From Aquarana catesbeiana (Eukaryota > Chordata > Amphibia > Anura > Ranidae): a stretch of 64,000 nt of DNA. Positions 23,871-34,752 of this stretch are shown here, one piece after another (positions within the stretch are counted from its first letter, which is position 1; each line of letters opens with the position of its first letter). A program made the position numbers and the translations under genes. Under the pieces are notes generated by a model. The model ran no database searches. It saw only the letters and a list, made by a program, of their open reading frames with translations, and was not told the DNA's origin. The stretch is from the NCBI RefSeq assembly GCF_042186555.1, contig NC_133326.1, positions 96,832,144-96,896,143 on the forward strand, given 5' to 3'.

Positions 23871-24708
23871 CAAAACTGTGATAGGTAGTGAGGAGTAAAA
23901 TCAAAAATGTACGCCCTTAGAAATCCTGAAGGCAGTGATTGGTTTTCGGGGCCCCGTATGCGGCTAGGCTCCCAAAAAGTCCCACACATGTGGTATCCCC
24001 ATACTCAGGAGAAGCAGCTAAATGTATTTTGGGGTGCAATTCCACATATGCCCATGGCCTGTGTGAGCAATATATCATTTAGTGACAACTTTTTGTAATT
24101 TTTTTTTTTTTTTTTTTTTTTTTTCATTATTCAATCACTTGGGACAAAAAAAATGAATATTCAATGGGCTCAACATGCCTCTCAGCAATTTCCTTGGGGT
24201 GTCTACTTTCCAAAATGGGGTCATTTGTGGGGGTTTTGTACTGCCCTGTCATTTTAGCACCTCAAGAAATGACATAGGCAGTCATAAATTAAAGACTGTG
24301 TAAATTCCAGAAAATGTACCCTAGTTTGTAGGTGCTATAACTTTTGCGCAAACCAATAAATATACACTTATTGACATTTTTTTTACCAAAGACATGTGGC
24401 CAAATACATTTTGGCCTAAATGTATGACTAAAATTGAGTTTATTGGATTTTTTTTAGAACAAAAAGTAGAAAATATCATTTTTTTTCAAAATTTTCGGTC
24501 TTTTTCCGTGTATAGCGCAAAAAATAAAAACGGCAGAGGTGATCAAATACCATCAAAAGAAAGCTCTATTTGTGGGAAGAAAAGGACGCAAATTTCGTTT
24601 GGTTACAGCATTGCATGACCGCGCAATTAGCAGTTAAAGCGACGCAGTGCCAAATTGTAAAAAGTGCTCTGGTCAGGAAGGGGGTAAATCCTTCCGGGGC
24701 TGAAGTGG

Positions 24709-25207
24709 TTAAAGAAGTACCACACTGATTCCCCTGAACTAAGGGTCATGTTTTTTTTTTTTTTTTTTTTTGCTGACTTTACCTACATGGATGCAGCATC
24801 GGTTCCCCCCCGGCACCTCTATCACTGAGAAATTAGCAATCGAACAACGCTGATCGCTCGGCTCTCACTGCTCCCTGTCAGCCAGCAGCTCTCTGCTTTG
24901 CCCATATGCACTCATTGGAGCGCTAGACTGTGGAGGGGGTGGGAGGGGCCGGCTCAGCCTCTCAGCCACTCGCTGAGAGGCTGAGCCGGGAGCTGGTCCA
25001 GACATGTGGGCGAATCCCGACTCCATTGTCACGATCTTGCCCGAGCCTGGACTGGCTCTGTGACATCAGCCGACAGCAGACTTTAGCCTGCTGTCTGCTA
25101 AACGTGGGTCACAGGAGTGCAGAGCGAACTGCACTCCTGTGATCCACAGGAGAAGTGCAGCCAAACAAGCTTTGACTGTACTACTTTACCTTTACTTCTG
25201 CTTTAAA
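24709..25207. mobile_element. MITE abutting the piggyBac-like right end
   Basis: It starts ttaaagaagtacca, ends tttacttctgctttaaa and shares gtcacaggagtgcag, gctgatgtcac-type words and a large central hairpin (ctcagcctctcagc against gctgagaggctgag) with 36296-36761 and 56929-57436. Its first TTAA is shared with the piggyBac-like element. Confidence 0.65.
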
Positions 25208-26562
25208 AATGACCCTAATCTCATCATTCAAAAGACTGGCCCACCTATGACCAGAATTGGAGAGGCTGTTAGCACTCTTATGTGTACTTTATGTTGATTA
25301 ATTAGCAATAATAAAAAAAAGGATCTGTGTACGTGTTTCTCTGATCCTAGGGCTATTGACATCTGTATACGTATGTGTTCCTGTAGGACACCTTTCAGGG
25401 AACTTAAAGAAAAGGTCCACACACTGTTGCTTTCTGCAGCACTCTCTGCTCGATACATGAGTATGCAGTCATTTGGATTTACTTTCCCATGGATCAGACT
25501 TAAAATTCAGAAATTTGAAAAAAGAAACATAATGAATCCATCTTTGCTTTATTTGGTGGGAAAAAAAAGCTCATTAGCAGTCCTAGTGTTTGGACAACAT
25601 TGCTTTGCTGAACAAGATGCATGCTTTTTCTTCTTGGCCTTTTATTATTTGTAATAAGTGGTTTTATTACAATCTTCGGCGTATTCATGTGCCAGCCTAT
25701 TGTATCATACAAAACATTCCACCCATTTTTAAAAAAATCACTGGCTTTTATCTTTCCTAACAGGCCTGTTCCCTATTGACTCTGACTGACTAGAAAAATG
25801 TTGTTATCTTTTCTGGAACATGCTTCCTGTAATTATAGTTAATAAAGGACAACAAGGTTACGAGCTGTCTTTCCAGAATTATGGGATTGTGAGCCTTGTA
25901 TTGCATTTGAATTCTGGTAAAACAATGACAGATATAATGAAAGCAAATTTGTGAAGATGATTGGCAGCTTTGTCACCGTGTGACTGCTGAGTTTCTTCCC
26001 CCTTTATGCTTGTTAACGCTAATAGTGTGATCACATCTTATTCGTGACAGCCTGACGGAATAAGCTAAGGTTTGTTTTGAATTTGACCTTCACATTATGT
26101 GCCTGCACAGGATTCTAAAGGCATATGTGGAATGGTGAAGCATCTATATATTTTATAAGGCCAAGAACCTAGAAATGTGGTATTCTATGCTATACATTAT
26201 TCAGGTAATGGTAGGGAATCGTAATTTGCACCTTGACCAGCTTGCTAGTTTTTTTTTTTTTTTACCTGTTGCAGCAGAGAAATCATATTTTTTTTTTTAG
26301 ATTATTTCAGCCACCATTCTTTGTTTTTCTTAGTGTTATTCTGATATTCCAGCTTGCCTAGTCTAGTGTTTCCATGGTCTTTCTGCGAGAATCTATTCTG
26401 GTGGATGACAATCCATGCACCTAAACCTAAAGTAGAACAAGCTGCTGCTGCAGATGGGTAGGCAATCGTGGAGCAGCTGTGGTCTCGAGGGCAAAAAAAA
26501 AAACAAGGTCCATAATAGGTATTAGAAGTTGGGGGTTGATTTGCCAGTATTTTATTTATTTT

Positions 26563-27009
26563 TTTAACTCTGCAGCTACCTCACTAACCTATTTTCAAAA
26601 TACTAACCAAATCGTCCCCTTCATTCCTCCCAAGACCTCCTTCTCTCTAGCTCCCATGCTCACATCCAGTACTTTTCCTGAGCCTTCCCCATCCTATGGA
26701 ACTCCATACCCCAATCTGTCCAACTATCTCCTACTCTGTCCACTTTTAGGCAATCCCTGAAAACCCTTGTCTTCAAAGAAGCCTATCCTGCCCCACCTAA
26801 CAACTGCACTTTTATTTTCTTCATCAGCTCATTCCCTATAGTTATTGCCTTTTGTATTACTTGACCCTCCCTCTTAAATTGTAAGCTCTAACAAGCAGAA
26901 CCCTCTGATTCCTCTTATATTGAATTATATTGTAACTGTACTGTCTGCTCTCATGTTGTAAACTGCTTCCCAAACTGTTGGCGCAGTATAAATCCTGTAT
27001 AATAAAATA
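26563..27009 (+). mobile_element. L2-type LINE, 3' end fragment
   Basis: A worn reading frame gives WNSIPQSVQLSPTLSTFRQS and LKTLVFKEAYP with a frameshift, the typical C-terminus of L2/CR1-group reverse transcriptase. It is followed by an L2-like 3' tail (ttgtaagctctaacaagcag, actgttggcgcagtataaat) ending in a short (taa)n. It ends 57 bp before the tjp1 exon at 27067. Confidence 0.8.
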
Positions 27010-27066
27010 ACTGGTAAAGGCTTTATTATCATCCACACAATACTAACTCCTATACTTATTTTGCAG

Positions 27067-27200
27067 CACGCGGAGTAGAGAGGAGGATAAAGTATCAAAG
27101 CCTGGAGTATCTACACCTGTGAAGAATACAAATGGCGTACCCCTAGCCAGAGCAGCAGATGATCTGGACAGAGCAGAAAAGCAGACACCTCCTTTACCAG
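27067..27200 (+). CDS. tjp1: tjp1 exon: divergent linker
   Basis: It begins after ATTTTGCAG and ends before GTGATA; 134 nt. The first C completes an AGC codon from the previous exon, and the last G starts the Glu codon of the next. It reads SREEDKVSKPGVSTPVKN and then a variable part ending EKQTPPLP. The SKPG.STPVK and EKQTP.LP stretches match ZO-1 while the middle is poorly conserved. An L2 retrotransposon tail ends about 57 bp upstream of the acceptor. Confidence 0.9.
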
Positions 27201-27624
27201 GTGATAAATCAACTCCTTTTTCTAGCATGACTTCACCAGAATCTCAAAATATTTCTGAGAAGTGCAACAGGGCTTGAGATCCCAGAGCAGTTTTATTGTG
27301 TGACCTCATATGGTATATTTCCTGCTCCACCTCTGGTCCAGCTGTTATAACTTTTGCTCAGCTGACAATAGGGGCTCCCGTTTTCCCTGAAGAATACACT
27401 AGAGGGGGAATGACATGGATATTGCCTGTCACAAATCGGTATTTTTTGACACTTTTTTTTTTTAGAAATTGGATGCACCAACAATAATGCACAAAATAGA
27501 ATTGTCTGTTTGTACTGAAAATTGGGTCTGTCATAAGGAATTGTTTCCTTTACTGTGGACTTTGCTGGGGACCACATCTTTAAAACAACAAAAAAAAACA
27601 ATAAAAAAAAGGCACTATATTACA

Positions 27625-28669
27625 TTAACAACTTAAGCTCCAGCGATGTACCCTTACGTTGCTGTAGTTTGAGCAGTTATACCAGGATATCAGCAGCTGC
27701 AGGTATCATCCCAGTATCATTTTTTTTTTTTAGAGCCGACGGTCTAGCCTCTGGATTGCTTTTACAGTGGGAGGCTTTACCGGGATCTCCTGTCCTATTG
27801 GGAGTCTGCCGACTGATCACAGAGCTCAACTAAGATTGGATTGGCTTTGTTGGGCTCTGATATAGTAACCCGGAAGTGATGACGTCACATCACTTCCGGG
27901 TTACCTGGATGTAAACGGTGCCATTTTTAAAAATCGACAGCATTTGATCTCACCAATCTTGGTGTGATCAAATACTTTTAAGGGCAGAGGAGGGAACTGA
28001 GGTCTTATAGATCTCTCCATAAAGTGTACCTGCCACATGCCTATTGTCACAATGTTTACATCCCTTGTGATAGCAATTAAAGTAAGCAATAACATTTTTT
28101 TAAAGTGACAATGTAAAAAAATAAAATAAAAATTAAAGTGCCCCCCGTCCCTCCGTGTTTGCAAAGGCGAACACACGCGTCGGTCACTCATGCACACAAA
28201 CTATCGCTGCAAACATCAGATCATGGGCAGTAATTCCAGCACTAGACCTGTGTAAATCTAAAGTGGTAACGTGTAAAGTCTTTTAAAATGTTGCCTATGG
28301 ATAGCAAAATGTATGTTTGTCGCTATTGCACGAGCGTGCACAGTTTTAAAATGTGACACGTTTGGTATCTATTTGCTCGGTGTAACATCAACTTTCACAT
28401 CTTACCATAAAATTGTATTGTTTCGTTTTTTTTTTTTTTTTTTTGCATTAACATTAAAAAAAGTGTATTTTTTCTAAAAGAAAATTGTGTTTGAAAAACC
28501 GCTGTGCAAATACTGTGTGACATTTAAAAAAATTTCAGAACCCATCAATTTATTCTCTAGGGCCTCTGCTTTAAAAAAAAATATAAAGTGTTTGGGGTTC
28601 TAAGAAATTTTCTAGCAAAAAATACATGTAAACAAAGTGCCAGAAAAGGCCCGGTCTTCAAGTGGTTAA
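27625..28669. mobile_element. Non-autonomous TTAA-flanked element (1.05 kb)
   Basis: TTAA at 27625-27628 and 28666-28669 flank ends caacttaagctccagcg and ggcccggtcttcaagtgg. From 27690 onward it matches the part of the large piggyBac-like element at 21600-22743, including the end tcttcaagtggtta. No transposase is left. Confidence 0.65.
27865..27904. repeat. Perfect 17-bp hairpin
   Basis: gtaacccggaagtgatg is followed by a 6-nt loop (acgtca) and its exact reverse complement. It lies inside the TTAA element and includes a CRE-like tgacgtca and two cggaagt words (ETS-like). Confidence 0.8.
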
Positions 28670-28967
28670 GGCACTTATTTATAAGGCAGTGCTTATAAAT
28701 ATGTGCTTTTTATTTAACCTTAATCGTTGTAAATCAAAATAATTGAAATCATTTTATTGTGTGCATTAACTACTCAACAGTGACTGTCTCTTGCCAGTAT
28801 ATTTTTTTCAGATGTATTCCAACTGTTAAGGCTGTAAAGTATTACTATGTTTTAGTGGTAGTTCCCTTTAAATAGACTTGGAATAATTACGCATGTCAAG
28901 GACAGGTCATAACGTTCTGAAGTTAATCTTAAATGATTTATGTGCCAATTTAGTCTTGGGATCCTGG

Positions 28968-29013
28968 TTAAGAGTAGTTAACGTGAAATTATTTTCACGT
29001 TAACTACTCTTAA
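28968..29013. repeat. Perfect 21-bp hairpin in intron
   Basis: ttaagagtagttaacgtgaa plus one A pairs perfectly with its reverse complement at 28993-29013 across a 4-nt loop (ttat). No clear element surrounds it. Confidence 0.85.
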
Positions 29014-29524
29014 AGAAATTGATTTGCTTTCTTACCATATCTCGATTTTAGAATGGTCAGTTCTGAGGCTTGCCCCAGCTCATCCCACACTGCAGTGAGG
29101 CACATCTCAATAGGTTGCCATGGTCAGCATTACACTGTGGATGAGCTGGTTACATGACTACACTTCAACATTTATATTACATCTTTATCTGATTTGTAGG
29201 ATTTACATCTACAGCACGTTAATGATGCAAAAGGTTTGCATTGTTAGATCCTCTGCACATACAGCATCTTTGCAAACTCCTTTGGCACTTATATCAATTA
29301 CACAGCACTGACAGTTAATTACATGTACATAGCATATTCATCTTGCCTTGATGGGGAAGACAGCCTATAAGGCACACATTGTGCAGGTCAGCGATGCAGT
29401 AAATATCAGTGAAGACAGGAATCCTGTTGTTCGAGGCTAAATCTGATTGAATTCTTCTGTTTTACTTTTAATTATGGGAACATACTGTTTGCTATAATTT
29501 TAGTAGAAATTGATATAGTAGATT

Positions 29525-31051
29525 TAAAAAGTCTACACGCTAGTGTTAAAATGTCAGGTTTCTGTGATGTAAAAAGAAATGAGACAAAGATAAGTCATTT
29601 CAGAACTTTTTCCACCTTTAATGTGACCTGTAAACTGTACAACTCATTAGAACAACAAACTGAAATCTTTTAGGTGGAGGGAAGTAAAAATAAAAAACTA
29701 AAATAATATGGTTGCAGAAGTGTGCACACCCTTAAACTAATACTTTGTTGAAGCACCTTTTGATTTTATTACAGCACTCAGTCTTTTTGGGTATGAGTCT
29801 ATCAGCATGGCACATCTTGATCTGGCAATATTTGCCCACTCTTCTTTGAAAAAACACTCCAAATCTGTCAGATTGTGAGGGGATCTCCTGTGCACAGCCC
29901 TCTTCAGATCATCCCACTGATTTTCAATCGGCTTCAGGTCTGGGCCATTCTAAAACTTTAATCTTCTTCTGGTGAAGCCATTCCTTTGATTTAGATGTAT
30001 GTGGGTCGTTGTCATACTGATAGATGAAGTTCCTCTTCATGCTCAGATTTATAGCAGAAGTCTGAATGTTTTGTGCCAATATTGACTGGTATTTGGAACT
30101 GTTCATATTTCCATCTACCTTGACTAAGGCCCCTGTTCCAGCTGAAGAAAAACAGCCCCAAAGCACGCTTCACGGTCGGTATGGTGTTCTTTTGGTGATG
30201 CGCAGTGTTGTTTTTGTGCCAAACATATCTTTTGGAATTATAGCCAAAAAATTCAACCTTGGTTTCATCAGACCATAACACATTTTCCCACATGCTTTTG
30301 GGAGACTTCAGATGTGTTTTTGCAAAATTTAGCTGGGCTTGGTTTTTTTTTTTTTTCATAATAAAAGGCTTCCGTCTTGCCACTCTACCCCATAGCCCAA
30401 ACATATGAAGAATACAGGAGATTGTTGTCACTTGTACCACACAGCCAGTACTTGCCAGATATTCCCGTAGCTCCTTTAATGTTGCTGTAGGCCTCTTGGC
30501 AGTCTCCCTGACCCGTTTTCTTCTTGTCTTTTTCATTAATTTTGAAGGGATGTCCAGTTCTTAGTAACGTCACTGTTTTGCCATATTTTCTCCACTTAAT
30601 GATGACTGTCTTCACTGTGTTCCATGGTATATCTAATGCCTTGGAAATTCTTTTGTACCCTTCTCCTGACTGATACCTTTTTAACATTGAGATCCCTCTG
30701 ATGCTTTGGAAGCTGTCTGCGGACCGTGGCTTTTGCTGTAGGATGCTACTAAGAAAAAGTCAGGAAAGACCTACTAGAACAGCTGAACTTTATTTGGGGT
30801 TAATCAGAGGCACTTTAAATGATGGCAGTGTGTACTGACTCCTATTCAACATGAGTTTAAATGTGATTGCTTAATTCTGAACACAGCTTCATCCCCAGTT
30901 ATAAGAGGGTGTGCACAATTGTTTTTCAATTGTACAGTTTATAGGTCACATTAAAGGTGGAAAAAGTTTATGAAATGATTTATCTTTGTCTCATTTTTTT
31001 TTTACATCACAGAAACCTGACATTTTAACCGGGGTGTGTAGACTTTTTATA
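29525..31051 (-). mobile_element. Tc1/mariner copy 2 (about 1.5 kb)
   Basis: Long terminal inverted repeats start taaaaagtctacac at the left and end gtgtagactttttata at the right. They stay complementary for about 100 bp, including gacattttaa, tctgtgatgta and caaagataa. TA lies at each edge. A Tc1 transposase relic is on the minus strand. The right end lies about 44 bp upstream of the tjp1 exon at 31095. Confidence 0.9.
29905..30690 (-). pseudogene. Tc1 transposase copy 2, frameshifted
   Basis: The order is MLKRYQSGEGYKRISKALDI and TVKTVIIKWRKYGKTVTLLR (first helix-turn-helix), then TAKRPTATLKELREYLASTG and GLWGRVARRKPF (second), ENVLWSDETKVEFFG (first catalytic Asp intact), HQKNTIPTVK, MLWGCFSSAGTGALVKVDGN, FIYQYDNDP.HTS (second Asp) and DLKPIEN (third acid, about 29917). 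Frames change near 30535, at a T-run near 30345 and near 30170. All three catalytic residues survive. Confidence 0.85.
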
Positions 31052-31094
31052 TCCACTCTAGTTATTTTTACACTTATTTTTTTTTCCCTTTTAG

Positions 31095-31200
31095 AGCCAA
31101 AGCCTGTGTATGCCCAGTCAGGACAGCCTGATGTAGACCTACCTGTCAGTCCATCTGATGGACCTTTTCCCAACTCCACACATGAAGATGGCATGCTACG
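31095..31200 (+). CDS. tjp1: tjp1 exon: linker just before PDZ3
   Basis: It begins after CCCTTTTAG and ends before GTAAGG; 106 nt. It reads EPKPVYAQSGQPDVDLPVSP followed by SDGPFPNSTHEDGMLR, with the Arg codon split CG|G. The sequence is nearly the same as in other vertebrate ZO-1 proteins. The acceptor is only about 44 bp from the right terminal repeat of a Tc1 element, so branch point and pyrimidine tract are squeezed into 31052-31094. Confidence 0.94.
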
Positions 31201-31850
31201 GTAAGGGAGATCCTGCCTGATTGTATCACTGAAGTAGCCCATTCCCTTTTTCAGACAGAAAAATTTAGCAATATAAACCAAATCGATAACCGTAGGTTGC
31301 TGTAATATAGGAATATTTTAACTCTTGCTGTAGCTCTGTCAAGAATAAAGAATAACATGATGGCATAAAAAAAAAAAAAATCCCCATTTCCTGTTGGAGG
31401 GACACATTGCACCATTGTTTGCTCCCAGCTTCTTGTATTGTCAGTGGACATTATGCTGCCTTCCAGTAGAATGAACAGGTCAGCAGGGGGAGAAAAGTCC
31501 CATAACATCTTCTTTTTGCTGGCTTTTTTTTTTTTATTATATATTTTTATTTTTTTAAGAAATAAAAAAAACCTTTATGGAAGATATGTTTCTCAGGCTG
31601 ATATTCACTTCAGAAAACTGCAGGAAATAATTTCTTTATACATTGAAGTTGAATCATCATAATTCACAAACGGTTCATACTGTTTAGCTCCCCACAAGGG
31701 GTTTTGATCCTCACTTATGGTGGCTCACCTTAAATGTATGAGTTTGCTGGCAGGAAACCACCACCCCCCACTCCCCCCCCCGCCGCCCTCAGTTTTCAAC
31801 ACCCTTCCGGCGCTTTGCAGAGGTTAAAAAAGAACCCCCGAGACAGAGCA

Positions 31851-31982
31851 TCGTACTACTACTGCTGCTGCTTGTGTAGGCAGGATGTGTATGGCTCTGA
31901 TTTCTGCTGGCCCGGCTCTCTTTTTCATCCCGTGTGATCAGAGCAGTACACATCCCGCCCACACAAGCAGCAGCAGTACAAT
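31851..31982. repeat. Imperfect inverted repeat, arms of about 45 bp
   Basis: actactactgctgctgcttg with tgtgtatggctctgat is mirrored by atcagagcagtacacatccc and cacacaagcagcagcagta. It lies in a GC-richer block (31760-32050), probably a worn MITE. Confidence 0.55.
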
Positions 31983-32924
31983 GCTTTGCCTGGGGCATTC
32001 TCACTTACCCCCTGCAGAGCGCCAGAAACTATGGGGGGAATGTAGTGGTGGGAGATGGCATTTTGGATTGTATATTTAGCCCACTGATGGAGTGTTACAA
32101 CAGATAAAATCTGTCACAGCAGCTTCCCTGTGCTGCTCTGCTTGAGGAGACCATTTCTGTATTATACATTACTGCATCCTATACTGTGCCCTTTTTCCTT
32201 ACTGACCCCCGTACTCTGCCCTTTGACGCTCTGTCCTCCGCACAAATGACTTTTTATATTGTTTGGCAATTTGTGTTGATTAGTCTTTGATTTATGGTAT
32301 GTTTCTCATGGTTTAAAATCGATTTTATCAAAAGTACTAATATGTTTAATTCTATCAGCTACTTCTACTTTAATGCTTGAGAATAGGTGCATAAATTTGA
32401 GACAGGCTGGTAGGGCCCCCAGTGCATTATTTTGTCCAGGGGCCCATGGTGCTATTAAGATGTCCCTGGTTTCTGGTCTGCTAACCCTTGGTTACATTGT
32501 CATGATTTCAGTGTGCATCCTGCACTTTCTGAGCGTAATTAGCAGGTTAATAGTTTGCATGTTTGTCAGGCATATTATGATTACTAATTTGCTAACAAAT
32601 GCTCAAACCTGAATACCTTGTATCTGTCTCTGCACAAAATTTTCAATCATTCTGAGCAAATGCTCCTACTTTGTCATAAGACCCTTTTTGTATTGTGCCT
32701 ACCTACTCGGAACTTTAATTTTTGGATCCTAATATGTCAGTGGGATAATCAGTGAACTGTTGTAACTTTCCAATCAAGCCAGTATGTTTAGGAAAAAAAA
32801 ATAAAAATCACTGGAAGAAATTACTAACGTGTATTTGTTTATGGCACTCCGTGTTAGAATGCATAAATGTAAAATTTACACTTTTTTTTTTTAGATATAA
32901 AAAATATTATTTTATATCACACAG

Positions 32925-33075
32925 GCCTAGCATGAAACTGGTGAAGTTTAGAAAAGGAGACAGTGTGGGACTACGTCTTGCTGGAGGAAATGATGTGGGT
33001 ATTTTTGTTGCTGGTGTGTTGGATGATAGCCCTGCAGCTAAAGAAGGACTGGAAGAAGGTGATCAGATTCTTAGA
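32925..33075 (+). CDS. tjp1: tjp1 exon: first half of PDZ3
   Basis: It begins after ATCACACAG and ends before GTAAGT; 151 nt, leaving in phase 0. It reads PSMKLVKFRKGDSVGLRLAG, whose SVGLRLAGG is the carboxylate-binding loop of PDZ3, then GNDVGIFVAGVLDDSPAAKE and EGLEEGDQILR. PDZ3 of ZO-1 binds the JAM-A C-terminus and packs against SH3-GuK. An earlier AG at 32894 lies in the T-rich tract, but the chosen acceptor is the one that keeps the conserved R-P-S-M-K-L join. Confidence 0.96.
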
Positions 33076-33708
33076 GTAAGTAATGTGGGATTTGTTCAGT
33101 TTTCTTGCAGCCAGAATATTAAACTTTAGTGTGCTTTTTAGCAGCAAGAATAGTGTGGGGTTGCATGTAGAAGCCTTTCAAATAAAATGATCTTTAAAGA
33201 GACACTTTCATCTTTTAACAAAAGTTAAAAGAGATACTGCATGGAAAAGAATTCTTTTTATATACACGGTCATGCAAAGCTTGGGCATAGCTTCAATTTT
33301 TATTACAACATTTTTTTTTTTTTTTCATCTTTTATGTATTTATCAAATAGGGGGACTAAAAGGCAAATTGGGAGTGCATGGAAGCGATCATCGACCACTT
33401 CCAGCTGACAGTCGTCAGCTTGTCAAATTTAAACACATTCCCGGGTGCGGCTGCAGCCAGGAGTTTCACGTAAACCCTGCTGCTGCCAACATATGCTGTA
33501 TGTGATTGGTAGACAGAGCGTTAAAGTGTAATTCTATTTTTGCAGACAAATTTCTTATTATTTATATATTATATGTGTTACTTGTTCCCATAACATAAAT
33601 TTAGAAAGATATTTAAAAATTACTTTTATGGGGGAAAAAAAAAAAAAATACCCTTTACTTGCTTTAAAAAAAAAAAAAAACGTACTTCGCTTTTCTTTTT
33701 TATGTAAT

Positions 33709-34061
33709 GCTAAAGCGGTAGTAAATTGCTGGGCGTTTATAACTTTTCCTTTCAGGTTAAAAAAAAAAAATTAAAAAAAATGCTAGTATGCATCGCATAC
33801 TAGCACATTATGTGAAACCTACCTGAAAATGAAGCCTTCCAGCGGCGTGCTGTAACCGCTGAAGGTGCTTCCATCTTCACCTGGTATTTTTACTTCTAGG
33901 TAAGCCTTTAATAAGGCTTTCCTTACCTATAGGTACAGTAAATATCTCCTTAACGGTGAACGTTTAGGAGATATTTACAGTACCTATAGGTAAGGTAAGC
34001 CTTATTAAAGGCTTACCTAGAAGTAAAAATCACTCATGGGAGAGCTGACTTCCACTTTAAG
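33709..34061. mobile_element. MITE with near-perfect 65-bp hairpin
   Basis: The ends taaagcggtagtaaattgc and gacttccactttaa are imperfect terminal repeats. Inside, 33886-33950 and 33966-34030 pair over 65 bp with one clear mismatch around a loop of 15 nt; tacttctaggtaagccttta and taaaggcttacctagaagta are the outer parts. Confidence 0.75.
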
Positions 34062-34330
34062 GAGTGGGCTGGGAGGTTATGTTTAACATAATTAACCCTG
34101 TCTGTACTATGCTGACAGATCGTCTTCATTATCAGTTGTACTTGTAACTAGAGGTCCATGCTGCCTGTTGTAACAAAATATAAAGAGGTTCAATCAGAAT
34201 CCTCAATGCAGCCCCTCCACTTTTGATAATTTGAAGAACTAAACAAAGTATAATATGTCCTAACAAAGGGTTAAAGATTTCAAGGCTTGGGTGATACAAT
34301 GTATGTTAATGCACTTTTCTAAACATTGTT

Positions 34331-34752
34331 GTTAAAGCCCATCTCTAAGGAAATTTAAAAGTCCTCCCTTGCCGCGGGGCTGCACCCACACTGCAGGGCT
34401 TAAATGCTCATTTAGTTTAGGGGACGGTAAAAGCACTTTTACTTACCTGATTCTCTGCCCCCGGCAAAAGGCTCTCCCTACACTCTGACAGTGGACTATC
34501 TTTCATCATCTACTCCTCCAGTGCAGCAGGGCTATGGTCCCTGCATTGATCTTTGATGAAGCCAGAGGCATCTGGCCATAGGATTGAAGCGGGGAAGATG
34601 CTGCCAGGTAGCGGTTTAGCAACGTGGAGGATCAGGTAAGTAAAGCTGCTTTACCTGTCCCCCTAGACCTAAATGAGCCGTTAATGCTTGCAGTAAGAAC
34701 TCAGCCCTGCTGCAGAGGAGAACCTTTACATTTCCTGGAGTTTAGATTTAAT
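34331..34752. mobile_element. Probable MITE (TTAAAG ends)
   Basis: It starts gttaaagcccatctctaagg and ends ttcctggagtttagatttaa, with a GC-rich non-coding body that contains a repeated aggtaagtaaa-type stem around 34440 and 34635. The ends are only weakly complementary. Confidence 0.45.

Larger units (their letters stand above)
18769..24712 (+). mobile_element. piggyBac-like element (5.9 kb, TTAA-flanked), internally deleted
   Basis: TTAA at 18769-18772 and 24709-24712 flank ends CCACTTGCCGACCG and CTTCCGGGGCTGAAGTGG. TTAA duplication is the mark of the piggyBac superfamily. Within lie a 5' region with three 360-bp tandem repeats, a transposase remnant at about 20800-21190 on the + strand, and a long AT-rich 3' region with an inverted duplication. 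I recall this as a very abundant family in frog genomes; that is memory, not a search result. Confidence 0.75.
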
